Shown here one piece after another: positions 10,501 through 20,880 of a stretch of 64,000 nt of DNA (its first letter is position 1; each line of letters starts with the position of its first letter). Made by a program: the position numbers and the translations under genes. Source of the DNA: Lunularia cruciata (taxonomy: Eukaryota; Streptophyta; Marchantiopsida; Lunulariales; Lunulariaceae). The stretch is taken from positions 2,237,001-2,301,000 of the forward strand of contig OX419758.1 in NCBI GenBank assembly GCA_948567375.1, read 5' to 3'. The notes beneath the pieces were generated by a model. It ran no database searches and was not told the origin of the DNA. It was given only the letters and a program-made list of their open reading frames with translations.

Positions 10501-10591
10501 AATAAGGGCGACCGCGTAGAAAACACGAAGGATGGGAGGACCCCATCAAGCCCAATAAAGCTAAAACCCAATAAAGTCGATCTGAGAAATC
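10501..10591 (-). mobile_element. Short retroposon insertion, 91 bp, 12-bp target duplication
   Basis: Flanked by perfect direct repeats 'tcagatatagag' (10489-10500 and 10592-10603). The corresponding site in the other segment copy (about 16462-16473, 'ggatatagag') is empty. On the minus strand the insert ends with 'ttttctacgcggtcgcc', the shared end of the family also found at 13998, 14907, 58403 and 62718. Confidence 0.8.
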
Positions 10592-11436
10592 TCAGATATA
10601 GAGGCGAACTTCAGTAGTTGCCTTTGGATGCATTTTCTCAAACTGTACTGTACATTTTGATTGGAATATGAGTAACATATGCACGGTGGAGAGTCACGGA
10701 GATGAAGAAGTAACGCTCAAGAACGGATTTCGAGGGGAGTCTGACGCGTAAGCGTTGTCTGAGTTGATTTTGAAGACGGGAGAAGTCCAGCTAGACACTT
10801 GTGGAGATTCACGTGTCAGAACTGAAGATTGCTTTCACTCAGGAATGGGTCCCAAGAACCTGCATGCAAGTGTTTATAGTTTTGCTGCACGACTGTCTCC
10901 AGAAGCGGATCGTCGAAGAACACCTTGTCTTATGGCCCCTCAGCCGTCGATGAACCGTAGATGAGACGGTTAACGGTTTCCCACCGTCAGATTTCAAAGC
11001 AGAGCCGGCGGGGTAGAGTTGGTCGGTATCAGAGTCTAAAAAACCAGTCAAGATTTCAGAAGGTTACGTTTCCCTGTACTACGTCCTGTAATCAGCTCGG
11101 GCCCTACTGTACTGAATTCTACAGCCATGTCCTGTCTTTCAATCGGGGTTCTGCTCCTGGAGTTGTTAAGAACAAGTTTGTTGGGCTCCAAACAGTCACC
11201 TCTACCATTCCAAAACCTATTTCTTGTAGGTGCTGCGCAGCTGCCGCTGGCGCATTTAGATCTCTCAGACTCTTTTGAAGGCTACGTTCTTAACGTGTTC
11301 ACTAATTCACATACGAGCGTCTAGTACATGTGCACTTATAGCACTTCGAGTTTGTGATTTTGGTGCGTTCCGCGTCTCTGTCGTCATCCTGTTTCTAAGT
11401 ATACAACGACAGAAGATTGTACCAATTGAGTTTCTC

Positions 11437-11511
11437 CTTCGTGTATATAGATCCCCTCCACTCCAATACCGAATTGCTATTGGAGTGGAGGGGATCGATA
11501 TACACGATGAA
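11437..11511. repeat. Inverted repeat with ~32-base arms
   Basis: Left arm 11437-11468 and right arm 11478-11511 around a 9-base loop; the core 'cccctccactccaata' is perfectly matched, with one substitution and a small gap further out. The left arm resembles 3696-3745 in the receptor-region fragment. The segment duplication ends at 11411, so this sequence joins there. Confidence 0.85.
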
Positions 11512-12692
11512 GTACACTCTGTGACTAGGTTTTGCCGTCTGTATAGAATGTCTTGATTTGTTGAAAGATTTCACCCTACTAGCTTCCAATCATATAACGA
11601 TTTAGCAGAGTATTCGATATACACCAGAGAGCAAAGGCTTATTCCGGAACAGCTTGAAGTAAATGAGCTGGAAAAACGTCACCGTGCATGAAATTACGAA
11701 GAGAACTTAACAGAAGACTTAGAGACTTGGTAGGACAGATGAAGCCCGGCTGCATGATGGGGTACAAATTGATAACAAGACTATTTGTTCCATCCACAAA
11801 CTGTGAAGAATTAGAATGGTTTTTGCCATGAGCTGTACATCGCCCGTTACTGGTTAACCAAGTGAGGAAAACACCACTGAAGTTCGGGTAAAGGGCAGAA
11901 AAGTCGGGTGAAGGGTTGGAAGTAGGATGGCTACTTACATTTCAGCACAAAAGATACCACAGAAAGATGCTCCAGAGGTGAGGTATGGCAATACATGACC
12001 TTGACAGTCGAATTACTTCGAGTTAGTCGAAGGACGGCAGATGCCTGAATCAGGCACCAGTGGTGGGGTTACAGACTTGCGAATCAAATCATAATCGTGT
12101 AACTAAGCTGCCTGGTGCAATGCATTCTTTGACGGATGGATATGACGACTTCCGTTTGATGGTGCTCCAGAACGAGGCTTCCTCCCGGTAGAAGACCCGC
12201 TACGTTGAGTTTCTTCAGCAAAATATTTCTGTTTGGAGGACATTTTGTCAGAATTACTGAGTTTGCTTGCCGCATTCAAGGGAGAGAATTTGCAGCATTT
12301 TCTGGAGGAAAAGCTTCCTAATTCAATACCACAATTGTTCTCGAAAAAAAAATCCGGCAATTATTTCAATTATTTCATGTTCTTGCAGTTGAAATTGAGG
12401 TGAAACAATCGATGAAGATGGGCTACAAGCGCGTTAGTATCCGAGACTCGATTTGGAGTTTCTACTCAACTCAGAGTAGTCTCTGTCTTTTCTGGAGATA
12501 TTTGTAACTGCAATTCGTGTCCTTCCGCATCTACTCTTAGCAGGTTGAACATCTTTGGTTTATTTGATTGACCATCTTTGGTACGGATGAGGTCTTGTAC
12601 TTCGACTACGAATTCACACTTTGTACCTCAAAAGCATTAGCAAAGGAGCAGAAAATCAAGTAATGTCAAACATCCTGATTCTTTAAGTGCAG
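11512..12692. other. Stretch without a recognised gene upstream of the dioxygenase remnant
   Basis: Short frames only. 12360-12692 should hold upstream exons of the dioxygenase-like gene if they survive; I could not identify them. The last bases (12682-12692, 'tttaagtgcag') form a good splice acceptor for the exon at 12693. Confidence 0.4.
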
Positions 12693-13506
12693 GGAAGAGA
12701 TATGGCGAGCAATGCTTGTGCTTTCGTTCATAAGCCACGCATATATATGGAGTGATGCAGCCCATCCTCCTCCCTCCAAACTACCGAGCAATTCTCAAAA
12801 CCCTGGAGTGAACATGCCAGAAGCTTGGACATGCCCGCCTGTTCTGGTGTACGCAACTTACAATCTCCTAAACTGGAGACGGATCGACCAGAGCAAACCT
12901 GTTGAGCTGGAAAACATAGTTTGCCTTCATAATTTCTATGGCGGTGTTGACGAAGAGTGATTCCGTTTGGTTCACATTGAGGTGAAGCCCCGGCGGTTGA
13001 TGGGATACTAGCAATCGCTTAGGCCCAGCTACTAGTATCCAAAAATTTAACTTCAGATGCCTGTAGCATACCTAAATTGTAAAATTGAAATCTAAATCTG
13101 ATATCCTCACTTTTTAGTGTTATTAGCTAATTTTGATATTGGTGTGATTTTCAATTGGTGTGATTGAGGACTTATTCTTCTGGACCACCTCCCTATTCAG
13201 GTAAAAGGGTGTCTGGAAATCATGACTTCTACCTTGAAACGGATGCAGCAAACTCTCAGTAGGATGGGTAAGAATTGCGATCCGTACATATACCACCACA
13301 GAGTCCGAGCGTTCATGTCTGGACGGAGAGATAATCCTGCTCTACCACATGGGATGCTGTATGAAGTGGTAGATATCGAGATGAAGCCCATGCGCAGTCC
13401 TCGATTATTCCGTGCTTTGATGCTGCATTGGGCATCATCCACAAAGATGGATGGCTCTCCTATTCCTCTTCCTACTATTTCTCCTACTCCTTCGAAAACC
13501 CGAATT
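12693..13506 (+). pseudogene. Indoleamine 2,3-dioxygenase-like pseudogene
   Basis: IDO is a heme enzyme that opens the indole ring of tryptophan to N-formylkynurenine. First exon (from 12693, after a 'tgcag' acceptor): EEIWRAMLVLSFISHAYIW, PPVLVYATYNLLNWRRID and ENIVCLHNFYGGVDEE, then TGA where the family has Trp (DE-W-F), then FRLVHIEV and a possible donor at 12982. Second exon (from 13201, after 'ttcag'): LKRMQQTLSRMGKNCDPYIY, HRVRAFMSGRRDNPALPHGM. After a +1 shift near 13380: HAQSSIIPCFDAALGII. These match the order and spacing of fungal and animal IDO. The C-terminal part with the proximal heme histidine and the GTGG loop is not found. One nonsense codon, one frameshift and the missing 3' end make it dead. 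It sits between the two copies of the segmental duplication. Confidence 0.8.
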
Positions 13507-13997
13507 AGTGGTCAACTTACATTACATTCCTCGGACATCTGCCGACATCGTTCTTCGATGAAATGGGTCAAATTCGCCGGCTCCGAAAGATCGAATTCGA
13601 CAATGCTCTATCTCATCCACCGCTTTCGCCCGGGGCTTCGGCACACAACGAATTCATCCGATCGATTTACTCCCTCGAAATTGCTGTTAGTTCCAAACCG
13701 ACTAACAAACGTTGGGATGGTTCCAACTCCATCGCGAGCGAAACATGATCACTGGAAAGAAATGAAACGAGTTCGCTGAAGCATCTCGGTTTATTGCCTT
13801 GCCCTCCATCCTTTAGACACGCGTCATAAGACAGTCTGCGAAATACTCAGGAATACTTGCAAGATAAACGAGTCCATGCTTCCACGAGCTCGGATATCAA
13901 CAAAGTGAAACTGTTCTCCATTACATCATTCTTGAACCTAAGCAAACGGGTAAAATCATATTGGAATGAGGGTTAGTACATTATATAATCCTAAGAA

Positions 13998-14469
13998 GTA
14001 AAAGAGCGACCTCGTAGAAAACACGAAGGATGGGAAGACCCCATCAAGATCAAGCTGTAAAAGGTGGGGACAAAATTGGGAAGATGGGAAGGCCCCATCA
14101 AGACCAAGCCCGTACAAAGGTGGGACAAAACAAGGAAAATGGGACTAAGTCCTAATAGAGTTCGATATGAAAAATCTACTATCTATAAATAACTAAATAG
14201 GGACTACACGCGAACTTTACTCTATATCACTTAAGATATCCTAGCTGTATAAAAAACGAGACGAAATAGAAAACTTAATTAAGTCTCGGTTAAAAAATCT
14301 ACCTTAACGCACCTAATATATCCGAGATATATAAATTATACGAACTATAAATAATTAAAACATCCCAAGAAATATCACCTCATGTGATTGTTCTACGAAG
14401 GATTGCACTAATCACTGCCTTTTGTAGAGCAGTGGACACGCTGTCTGAGAAGTTTAGTTGGTTATCTCA
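13998..14469 (-). mobile_element. Longest copy of the short retroposon family (472 bp)
   Basis: Flanked by 'aatcctaagaa' (13987-13997) and 'aatcctcagaa' (14470-14480), 10 of 11 matching. In copy 1 of the segment, sequence runs directly from 'aatcttcagaa' (8288-8298) into the downstream homology, so that site is empty. On the minus strand it ends 'ttttctacgaggtcgctctttt'. The body holds an internal near-repeat ('gatgggaagaccccatcaag' at 14029 and a variant at 14085) and an A/T-rich part (14190-14360). A similar body occurs at 63575-63945. Confidence 0.75.
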
Positions 14470-14575
14470 AATCCTCAGAAACTGATTAACTCAAATCCTT
14501 CTGTGATAGTACAGTAGTCAGGATAATTAGTTCCACAAACGTGTCGCGGGTCACAATACCCCGTAGCCTTTGCCA

Positions 14576-14661
14576 GCTAGGACAGCTCAACTGGGAGAGC
14601 CTCAGACTGAAGATTTTGATCTTCAGTCTGAGGCTCTGGTGTTCGAACCACTCCACAAGGC
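14576..14661 (+). pseudogene. tRNA-Phe-like pseudogene with an inverted expansion in the anticodon arm
   Basis: Starts 'gctaggacagctcaactggg' (A-box like) and ends with 'tggtgttcgaacca' (B-box like) as in tRNA-Phe. In the middle 14597-14614 and 14619-14636 are perfect 18-base inverted repeats around TTTG, so the sequence 'cagactgaagat' containing GAA appears once on each strand. This lengthens the tRNA by about 15 bases and would replace the anticodon arm by an 18-bp hairpin. Copy 1 (8398) lacks the expansion. Confidence 0.65.
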
Positions 14662-14906
14662 TCAAGGAGGTAGGACCGTTTCACGATTGGAGATTAAATA
14701 TTTATGCACATATTTCTCTATTATAAATGCGAATGAAAATGTCAAAATATACATATTAGTTGTACCTTTTAAATCATGACTCATACTTTTACCCGGCGAG
14801 TAAGTTTAATTCTAGCGGTTATATAGATTTTGTCGACTTGCGTTTTGACAAGTTATAACAGTTATATAAGAAGGTTCTCTTTCACCTTTAATCTTTAATG
14901 TATCTT

Positions 14907-14943
14907 TCCCATCCTTCGTTTTTTCTACGCTGTCTCTTTTTCG
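14907..14943 (+). mobile_element. Short retroposon insertion, 37 bp
   Basis: Flanked by 'tttaatgtatctt' (14894-14906) and 'tttaatgtgtctt' (14944-14956), 12 of 13 matching. Copy 1 of the segment (about 8696-8708) has a single 'atatatctta' there. The insert runs from 'tcccatccttcg' to 'tctacgctgtctctttttcg', the shared family end on the plus strand. Confidence 0.75.
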
Positions 14944-17451
14944 TTTAATGTGTCTTATTATATTGATAAGGAACCCTATTGTTTTAGTTCACACTATAAG
15001 ATTTTCAATTCAAATTATAAATTAAACCAGTATTTGAAATAAAATTTATTCATGTTAAATGTCATGATAGTAATCTGAATGGGTTAACTTTGTGATCATG
15101 AAGGTCTACTGAATCACGACATAGTTTAGTTTCTGATATAAGATCCATACGTAAGAGTCAACCCCACGAACCCATTCTTAAAATAATACTCAATATATGT
15201 CTTCTTCAAGTTGGTGCATCTAGGTCCTTTCTCTAGCTTTAGTGAGTGATACTGGTTTACTTACCAAGGGCAGAGGTACCAAGACGACAAGAAGTAATAA
15301 GCCAAAATGAAATAAAATAAAATAATCAAAAAAAAGAAAGAAAGAAACACATATCACCCAAACTTTCTCTTCGTCTTACTGGTTTGACAAGTGTTTTGTT
15401 TCATTGTCAATTTTATGGACTGTTTCACTGACTCGATTTAGTTTCCAAAATTAGTTTGGAAATCACGTCATGTGGCATGATTGATGAAAGGATTTGCTCC
15501 TTAGGAACACGACCTAAACACCAACAATAATAATTCAAAATAGAGAACACAATAATATTGAGCTAAACATTAACTTCACCTCTCCGGATGTGGAGGAAGG
15601 AGAATTTACTCCTGATAACGTTCAACCTGCCAGTAAGGTCTATGTTTCATATCCTTCTCAATACTCCTCATGTGGGAAAAAATACGTATAACGCGAAATT
15701 TTCATAAAGTTAAATGACTATATAAGTCTTATATTCATGGCATCTATCATATATATTCTTCTTATATAAGTTCATGTCCTAGTGGTATTCATGTGAGTCA
15801 ATTAATTCTTCCTCATTGCATTGCATTCTTTTGGATCTGGGTGCCGTCGTACATAGCCTAACTATCCTGACATCTACATTAACCACATCCCTAATCCTTC
15901 CATGAAAGATTGCGGCCGTTAGATTGAAGCGTCGATAGTAATTGCTTCAGAGTCATGCGGATGTCCGTAGCTAGAGTCTCACACTACTTCTCGAGAGGTT
16001 CCCGCCTGACGATGCCATGTCAGTTCCAGAGAGGCATGAGATGCCGATACCTTCAATATGCTCCTTTGCGCGCTGCCTTCAAGAAAGTGTGGATCTGTGC
16101 GCCTCAAGTTTCAGAAACATATTTCGTTGTGATATAAGTTCGTATCACCGAGTGGCACCAAAGGAATGTACTAACACGAGGGATTATATATAGCATGCAG
16201 TAGCTCGAGTTCATTTGGTTTGATACAAGGAAATTCTATAATCTCAACGTGCACAACCGGGGGCTTGAAACGCACTATCTCTTAAGCATGAAACTAAAAC
16301 GGATTTGAAAAAAATACTGAGGGGAATTCACCAATCTGCTGATCTCTTCTTGAATTTGAAAGTTTGCTCACGAGCCAGATCATGAATTACGATTGTACCT
16401 GGAGCACGTTGAACTTGGATAAAATCAAATCGATATTGCTAATTTTCCCCTGTGTTTACTGGATATAGAGGCGGACTTTCCATCTGAAATTAACTTTAAC
16501 CCTAATTTCTCAAACTTTATTGTACAAGAAGTTTAATTGCATTATGCGTAACATATCCATGGTGGAGAGTCACGGGGAGGAAGTAACGCTCAAGAACGGA
16601 TTCGAGGAGAGTCTGACGCGAGGCGTTGTCTCAGGTTATTTTGAGAGAGGGCAGAAATCCAGCTAGACAATTGTGGAGATCAGATGTCAGAACTGAAGAT
16701 TGCTTCCCACCTCAGGAATGGGTCCCAAGAACCGTCCATAAAAACACTTGCACGCCTGCATGCAAGTGTTTAGAGTTGTACCGCGAACTCGTCTCCAGAA
16801 GCGGATCGTCTAATGAAGATGAACACCCCACCCTATGGCCTCTCGTCCGTCGATGATCAGTAGTTTAGGCCTCGCTATCAACGGTTTTCGGCCGACTACG
16901 ACGTCGGGTTTCAAAACAGAGACGCGCGGGGTAGGAGCGGTCGGTATCAGAGTCTTAAGGGTTAATACCTCTACTGTTAAGATTTCAAAAGTTTACCGTT
17001 CCCTGTACTACGTACTGTAATCGACTCGGCCCCTGTTGTACTGAATTCTAAAGGACTACCTTCTTTGAATCGGGTTTTGCTCCTGGAGTTATTAAGAACA
17101 CGTTCCTTGGGCCCCAAACGCCGCCTCTACGAAAACCTATTTTCATTCAGGAAGCGTGACCAGAATGAATTGAAATGAGGCGTCGTTTACTTGGAGAGGT
17201 CATTTAATCCAGATCAGTGTTTCTTGTAGGTGATGCGCATGCTGCAGCTGCCGCTGGAGGATTTAGAGCTCTCAGACCCTCTTGAAGGCTACGTACTTAA
17301 CGTGTTCTTTAAGTGATATACGAACGTCTAGTAAATGCTCACTTACAGCACTTTGAGTTTGTGATTTTGGGTTCTTTCAGCGTCTCTGTTCTCATCCTGT
17401 TGCTAAGTATACAACGATAGAGCTTGAGTAGACTCATTATTCTGTGTCGAA

Positions 17452-18462
17452 ATGGGCGTTAAGCCGCCAACTTCTGGTGGTGCATTAAGCACAATGGCAG
17501 AAAGTAGGGGGTATCTCTCTCTCGGTTGCGCAAGAACGAAGACACATGCACGTGGTGATTTTATTATGTTGATGATAGCGTTGGTGCTGACATTAGCGCA
17601 AATACCTCGTACTGATGCACAATTGTTGCCGCCGGCCCCAGCTCCTGGGGTAGTAGCACCTGTTCGGGCACCGGCTCCTGGACCGATACCTGCAGTTTCT
17701 CCTGGGGTAGTTGCACCAGCCCCTCTTCCTCCGCAGACTCCATTGCAGCAATCGCAGCATGTCGTTCAGGCGTTGCGCGGCAACAACTTCACAGCTGTAG
17801 CGCAACTCATACAAACATACTTGCCGGTTTTGCGCCTCAACACGACGCTGTTTGTTCCCACGAATGCAGCATTGGCCGCAGTCCCTGCAGGCACACCCCT
17901 ACTGCCTATCATTTTATACCATGCAGCCGCGCCACAGTACACCTATTCGCAACTTCTGGCTCTTCCGGTAGGGGCTCGTCTGCCGACTAGCCTGGGAAAT
18001 AACTCCATTCTTGTGACGAACAATGCACCAGATAACTTTCAGGTTGACAATGTGCGCATTGTGGTAGCCGATGCGTGTTCATCGACTGTGTATAACTTGC
18101 AGGTCTCCTGTCATGGTGTGGAGAGAGTGCTGAATGCGAGTTTGTATGGAAATTCAACAGCAACAACAAACGCTCCTGCACCAGCGCCACTTGGTGTGCC
18201 GTCGCCGGTTGCTGGCCCTGTACCAACACTAGCTCCCTTCTTACCGCCAATTCCTTTCGTTGCACCGGTACCAAGCCCACCAGCTCCAGGTCCAGATGGA
18301 AGCGTAGTAGGTGAAACTCCACCTGCAGAAAGCCCCACTGACACTGATTCCAGTGCTTCCGGAGCAGCATCAATTCGTGAACTGATCAGTTACCCTACAT
18401 GTCGGCATCTGATATTTGTAGTTTATCTTGGAGTCGTGAGTGTTGGTTTAAGCATTTTCTGA
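17452..18462 (+). CDS. Fasciclin-like arabinogalactan protein
   Basis: Predicted cell-surface glycoprotein of the FLA family, acting in wall-matrix adhesion. Order of parts: signal peptide ending near TDAQ (residues 39-57), a Pro/Ala-rich AG-glycan region (58-97; PAPAPG, APAPGP, with GVVAP repeated), one FAS1 domain (about 103-233) with the H1 motif TTLFVPTNAAL, the conserved YH at 156-157 and an H2-like region VDNVRIVVADACSSTVYNLQ, a second Pro-rich region (about 240-305) and a hydrophobic tail (HLIFVVYLGVVSVGLSIF) preceded by small residues SASGAAS, the pattern for a GPI anchor. Several NxS/T sites are present. The first ATG gives 336 residues with 38 non-hydrophobic residues before the signal sequence; Met39 at 17566 gives a normal N-terminal signal peptide and is the more likely start. 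Single uninterrupted exon. Confidence 0.9.
   Translation: MGVKPPTSGGALSTMAESRGYLSLGCARTKTHARGDFIMLMIALVLTLAQIPRTDAQLLPPAPAPGVVAPVRAPAPGPIPAVSPGVVAPAPLPPQTPLQQSQHVVQALRGNNFTAVAQLIQTYLPVLRLNTTLFVPTNAALAAVPAGTPLLPIILYHAAAPQYTYSQLLALPVGARLPTSLGNNSILVTNNAPDNFQVDNVRIVVADACSSTVYNLQVSCHGVERVLNASLYGNSTATTNAPAPAPLGVPSPVAGPVPTLAPFLPPIPFVAPVPSPPAPGPDGSVVGETPPAESPTDTDSSASGAASIRELISYPTCRHLIFVVYLGVVSVGLSIF
17566..17568 (+). other. Preferred start codon of the fasciclin-like gene
   Basis: From this ATG the protein begins MLMIALVLTLAQIPRTDAQ, a compact signal peptide with a plausible cleavage after Ala-56 or Gln-57 (numbering from 17452). The upstream in-frame ATGs (17452, 17494) add a basic, polar leader that would bury the signal sequence. 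Confidence 0.6.
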
Positions 18463-19408
18463 GCCCTTTGGTCTCAGTGATTTTGATCCAGCTATCATAG
18501 TACGTACCATGGACAATTCCGTGTGAACATTCATTCATGCGATTGAAATTCTTGTCCAAACGCTTAATTCGTATGCATGTGGGCATGCACGTTTACAGTT
18601 GCATGCATATGATTTTCTTCGAATTCTATGATGCAGCGTCACGATTCTACGCATCTGTTCTATGTGCAGAATGTGCGTGACTTGCTCATGCATACAACCA
18701 ATCCAAATGTAAGAACATTGAGATGTAATCTTGGCGTTGAGCACTCAGACTTGGAACTCTTGTCTGCTTAGGGTTCTCAATTGACTCCAGGAACTTCCAA
18801 TGACTTGGCATCTCCTATGTTCAATTCTATCCATCATACCCATTCAAGAAATTGATGATGATTAAATCTAGTATGAGGCATGCGCTGATCTATCATGTAT
18901 ATTTTTTTATGGTTTCCATGCTTTGAATCTAGGTCTATGCATATGCCAACCGATATCGTTCGAATGTAAAATGACCTATTTCGCTGGAGATGTGAATGCT
19001 AGCTATCTAGATACAGTGAGTTGCCGGATTCTGTATCACATCAGTAGCTCGATTGGAAGTGACTACCGAAGGGAGAAACATTTGATTTGATTGGACCGAT
19101 CAGATACTTGTCAATTCAATCCATTACGCAGAAAATAGATAATGTTTAACATCATCATTAAATCCTACGTAATATGGATCAGATTGTGCATCTACTTATG
19201 GTTACGCGATATATATGCGCTATATCGAGATGATTTCAGTTTCGAAGTTACTGTTGAAGAGCTTGCAACATCCATGAACACGATACTGTGTAACTTTTTA
19301 GGTATTCCTCTGTCTCAACTGCACTAGTAGTGAATTATTTTACGTCTATTCGGCTCGTTGAGATATCGATTATCGGATGTTAATTAAGGTACTAGTAATA
19401 TTTGGAGT
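18463..19408. other. 3' flank of the fasciclin-like gene, no further gene seen
   Basis: Contains repeated 'gcatgc' and 'tgcatg' words around 18574-18610, which may be 3' UTR elements. No open frame is convincing and no consensus poly(A) signal close to the stop is clear. Confidence 0.4.
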
Positions 19409-19418
19409 ATATATACTC

Positions 19419-19568
19419 GGGTCTTTGATATATATACACCGGGTCCAAATGAACGATCGCGCCCGGCAGCTAATCCAAATCGGCCCCTGGGGGGTGTGTT
19501 GGTACGAGTGATCCCCCCTCAGGATCAAAGACCCGATACAAAGTCCTAGTGTATATATATCAAAGCCC
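19419..19568. repeat. Hairpin-forming inverted-repeat element (~150 bp)
   Basis: Ends: 'gggtctttgatatatatacac' region (19419-19439) pairs with 19549-19568. A second match of the same left end lies at 19522-19537 ('aggatcaaagacccga'). Inside, 'cctggggggt' (about 19487) pairs with 'atcccccctcagg' (about 19511). This nested arrangement resembles a small inverted-repeat transposon (MITE) but no target duplication was established. Confidence 0.6.
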
Positions 19569-19897
19569 TTAATTTGCTCGAGATATTAAGCGATTACAGA
19601 GTCACGGTGCCGTGGGTATTAATTGCCAATGGGGGAAAACTGGCGATGCGAATTATCGACTCATTTAGAAACTTCCACTACATATGGATCACACTGTTAA
19701 AACACTGCCTTTTCTTTCCGGTTTCCTATCTACATCTTCGTAAAGTTAACATAGATTCATAGACGTGAACAGTACTGTTTAGTATAGGAATGGAATGAAA
19801 GAATGATTGAAAGGACGACAAGATCTATGAACGAATCCTGGACCACTGATTTTTTTTCTACCTATTGAAGAACAGGTTACAGAAAACAGGTTCTTGA

Positions 19898-19917
19898 GTT
19901 CCCTAGGCCTAGGGAAC
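19898..19917. repeat. Perfect 20-bp palindrome
   Basis: Self-complementary 'gttccctaggcctagggaac'. Weak further pairing outside it ('acaggtt' with 'gcctgt'). Confidence 0.9.
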
Positions 19918-20626
19918 TTTCAGCCTGTTCTTATAACTGTCATAGACATGTACCATTGTCGTTGCTGGCAATTTCAATGAATTGTCAGCTATTCCTCAGA
20001 ACTGCAAGGATAATATATGTCAGCAGGTTTATAAACAAGTATCTGTCTAATCATATCTATCAAGAAAGTTATTACAGAAAGTACAAATCAAGTCAAATAC
20101 GCTAACTAAAGCGATGGGCACGTTTATGCACAGGAAAGAATATAAAATAACGGATGGAACTAGAGGCATGCTCATGGCCGTGGTCATGAACTCGTTCATT
20201 TCTGAGTGTGACAGGGTTTCGACCTCTTAAGTAACTCAAACTCCATGAGTATGCACACTTGTGAAAATAGCTCCTGGAGCCACAGCAAGTGAAGCTTGCT
20301 TCTTCAGCAAAATAAATTGCATCTCAGTAGATTAAGACGAATGTTTGAGCTGGCCTCTCTGGGATTGTATCCCTTCATTTGCATCTCTCCAACCTTTATA
20401 TGGCGGTGAATTTATAGCCCCGGTGGGTTCCCCTAACCAGGCCACTGCATACTAAAGGGAACCCACGTATTCCATGGTTACCAAGTATGCTCATGCTACA
20501 TACAGACACGAGATGTTGATTAGTTTTCGGAAAGATCAGCATACACCTGAACCAACTGCAGTACAAGTAGTTTTCTACGCAAAGAAGTGACAACAAAGTT
20601 ACACATTCAAATAACTATAGCCGGTT

Positions 20627-20842
20627 TTAAAGTATTATAGCTGTAGCGCTAGGTGGACAAACTTTATGATTCTGATCAAGCTCCTTACATCTACCAACTT
20701 CCTCATTAAGAAGTCCATGGGATGGGTATATGCTGCTGACATGAACGAACTTGTGAACTTTAACCAGCTCACGAATTAGAAACACAAGGAGAAATCTAGA
20801 GAACAGACCTATAGCTATACTACTACTAGCAGCGAGTTCCAT
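20627..20842 (-). CDS. Possible small secreted or membrane peptide
   Basis: 71 codons from the ATG at 20842-20840. The N-terminus MELAASSSIAIGLFSRFLLVF has a hydrophobic stretch suited to a signal peptide or anchor. The rest is short with two cysteines (…GRCKELDQNHKVCPPSAT…). A TATA-like 'tatataag' lies about 40 bases upstream on the minus strand (20881-20888). I recognise no family. The short leader leaves little room for a 5' UTR, so this is a tentative gene. Confidence 0.3.
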   Translation of the reverse strand: MELAASSSIAIGLFSRFLLVFLIRELVKVHKFVHVSSIYPSHGLLNEEVGRCKELDQNHKVCPPSATAIIL

Positions 20843-20880
20843 CACTGTTTAGCTTACGTTTTGTGCTTAGGCTGGCGCTC

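Larger units (their letters stand above)
8129..11411 (+). repeat. Segmental duplication, copy 1 (~3.3 kb)
   Basis: Aligns in the same order with 13836-17421. Anchors: 'aacctaagcaaacgggtaaa' (8236, 13937), the tRNA-like sequence (8398, 14576), 'ttcccgcctgacg' (9993, 15998), 'gtatcaccgagtgg' (10175, 16142), 'cagaactgaagattgctt' (10818, 16688), 'ctaagtatacaacga' (11394, 17403). Copy 1 has about 190 extra bases near 9712-9900 and a 91-bp insertion at 10501. It starts immediately upstream of the hydrolase remnant's first codons. Reading frames in the two copies are not conserved well enough to call a gene. Confidence 0.85.
13836..17421 (+). repeat. Segmental duplication, copy 2 (~3.6 kb)
   Basis: Partner of 8129-11411; anchors are given there. 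Copy 2 carries two insertions absent from copy 1 (13998-14469 and 14907-14943), the second with clear flanking repeats and both with the family end sequence. It lacks the 91-bp insertion and the left palindrome arm of copy 1. Its end lies about 30 bases before the fasciclin-like start codon, so this copy supplies that gene's upstream region. Confidence 0.85.

Noticed and set aside
10755-10964. Plus-strand frame of 69 codons in the duplicated segment
   Set aside because: The corresponding region of the other copy (16626-16856) is partly alignable (VRTEDCF) but in frame only briefly; no conserved protein.
8398-14661. The tRNA-Phe-like sequences as a SINE family
   Set aside because: Only two copies are seen and both are inside the same segmental duplication, so no independent transposition is shown.
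18111-18373. Minus-strand frames inside the fasciclin-like gene
   Set aside because: Antisense to the Pro/Ala-rich repeats of a well-supported plus-strand gene.
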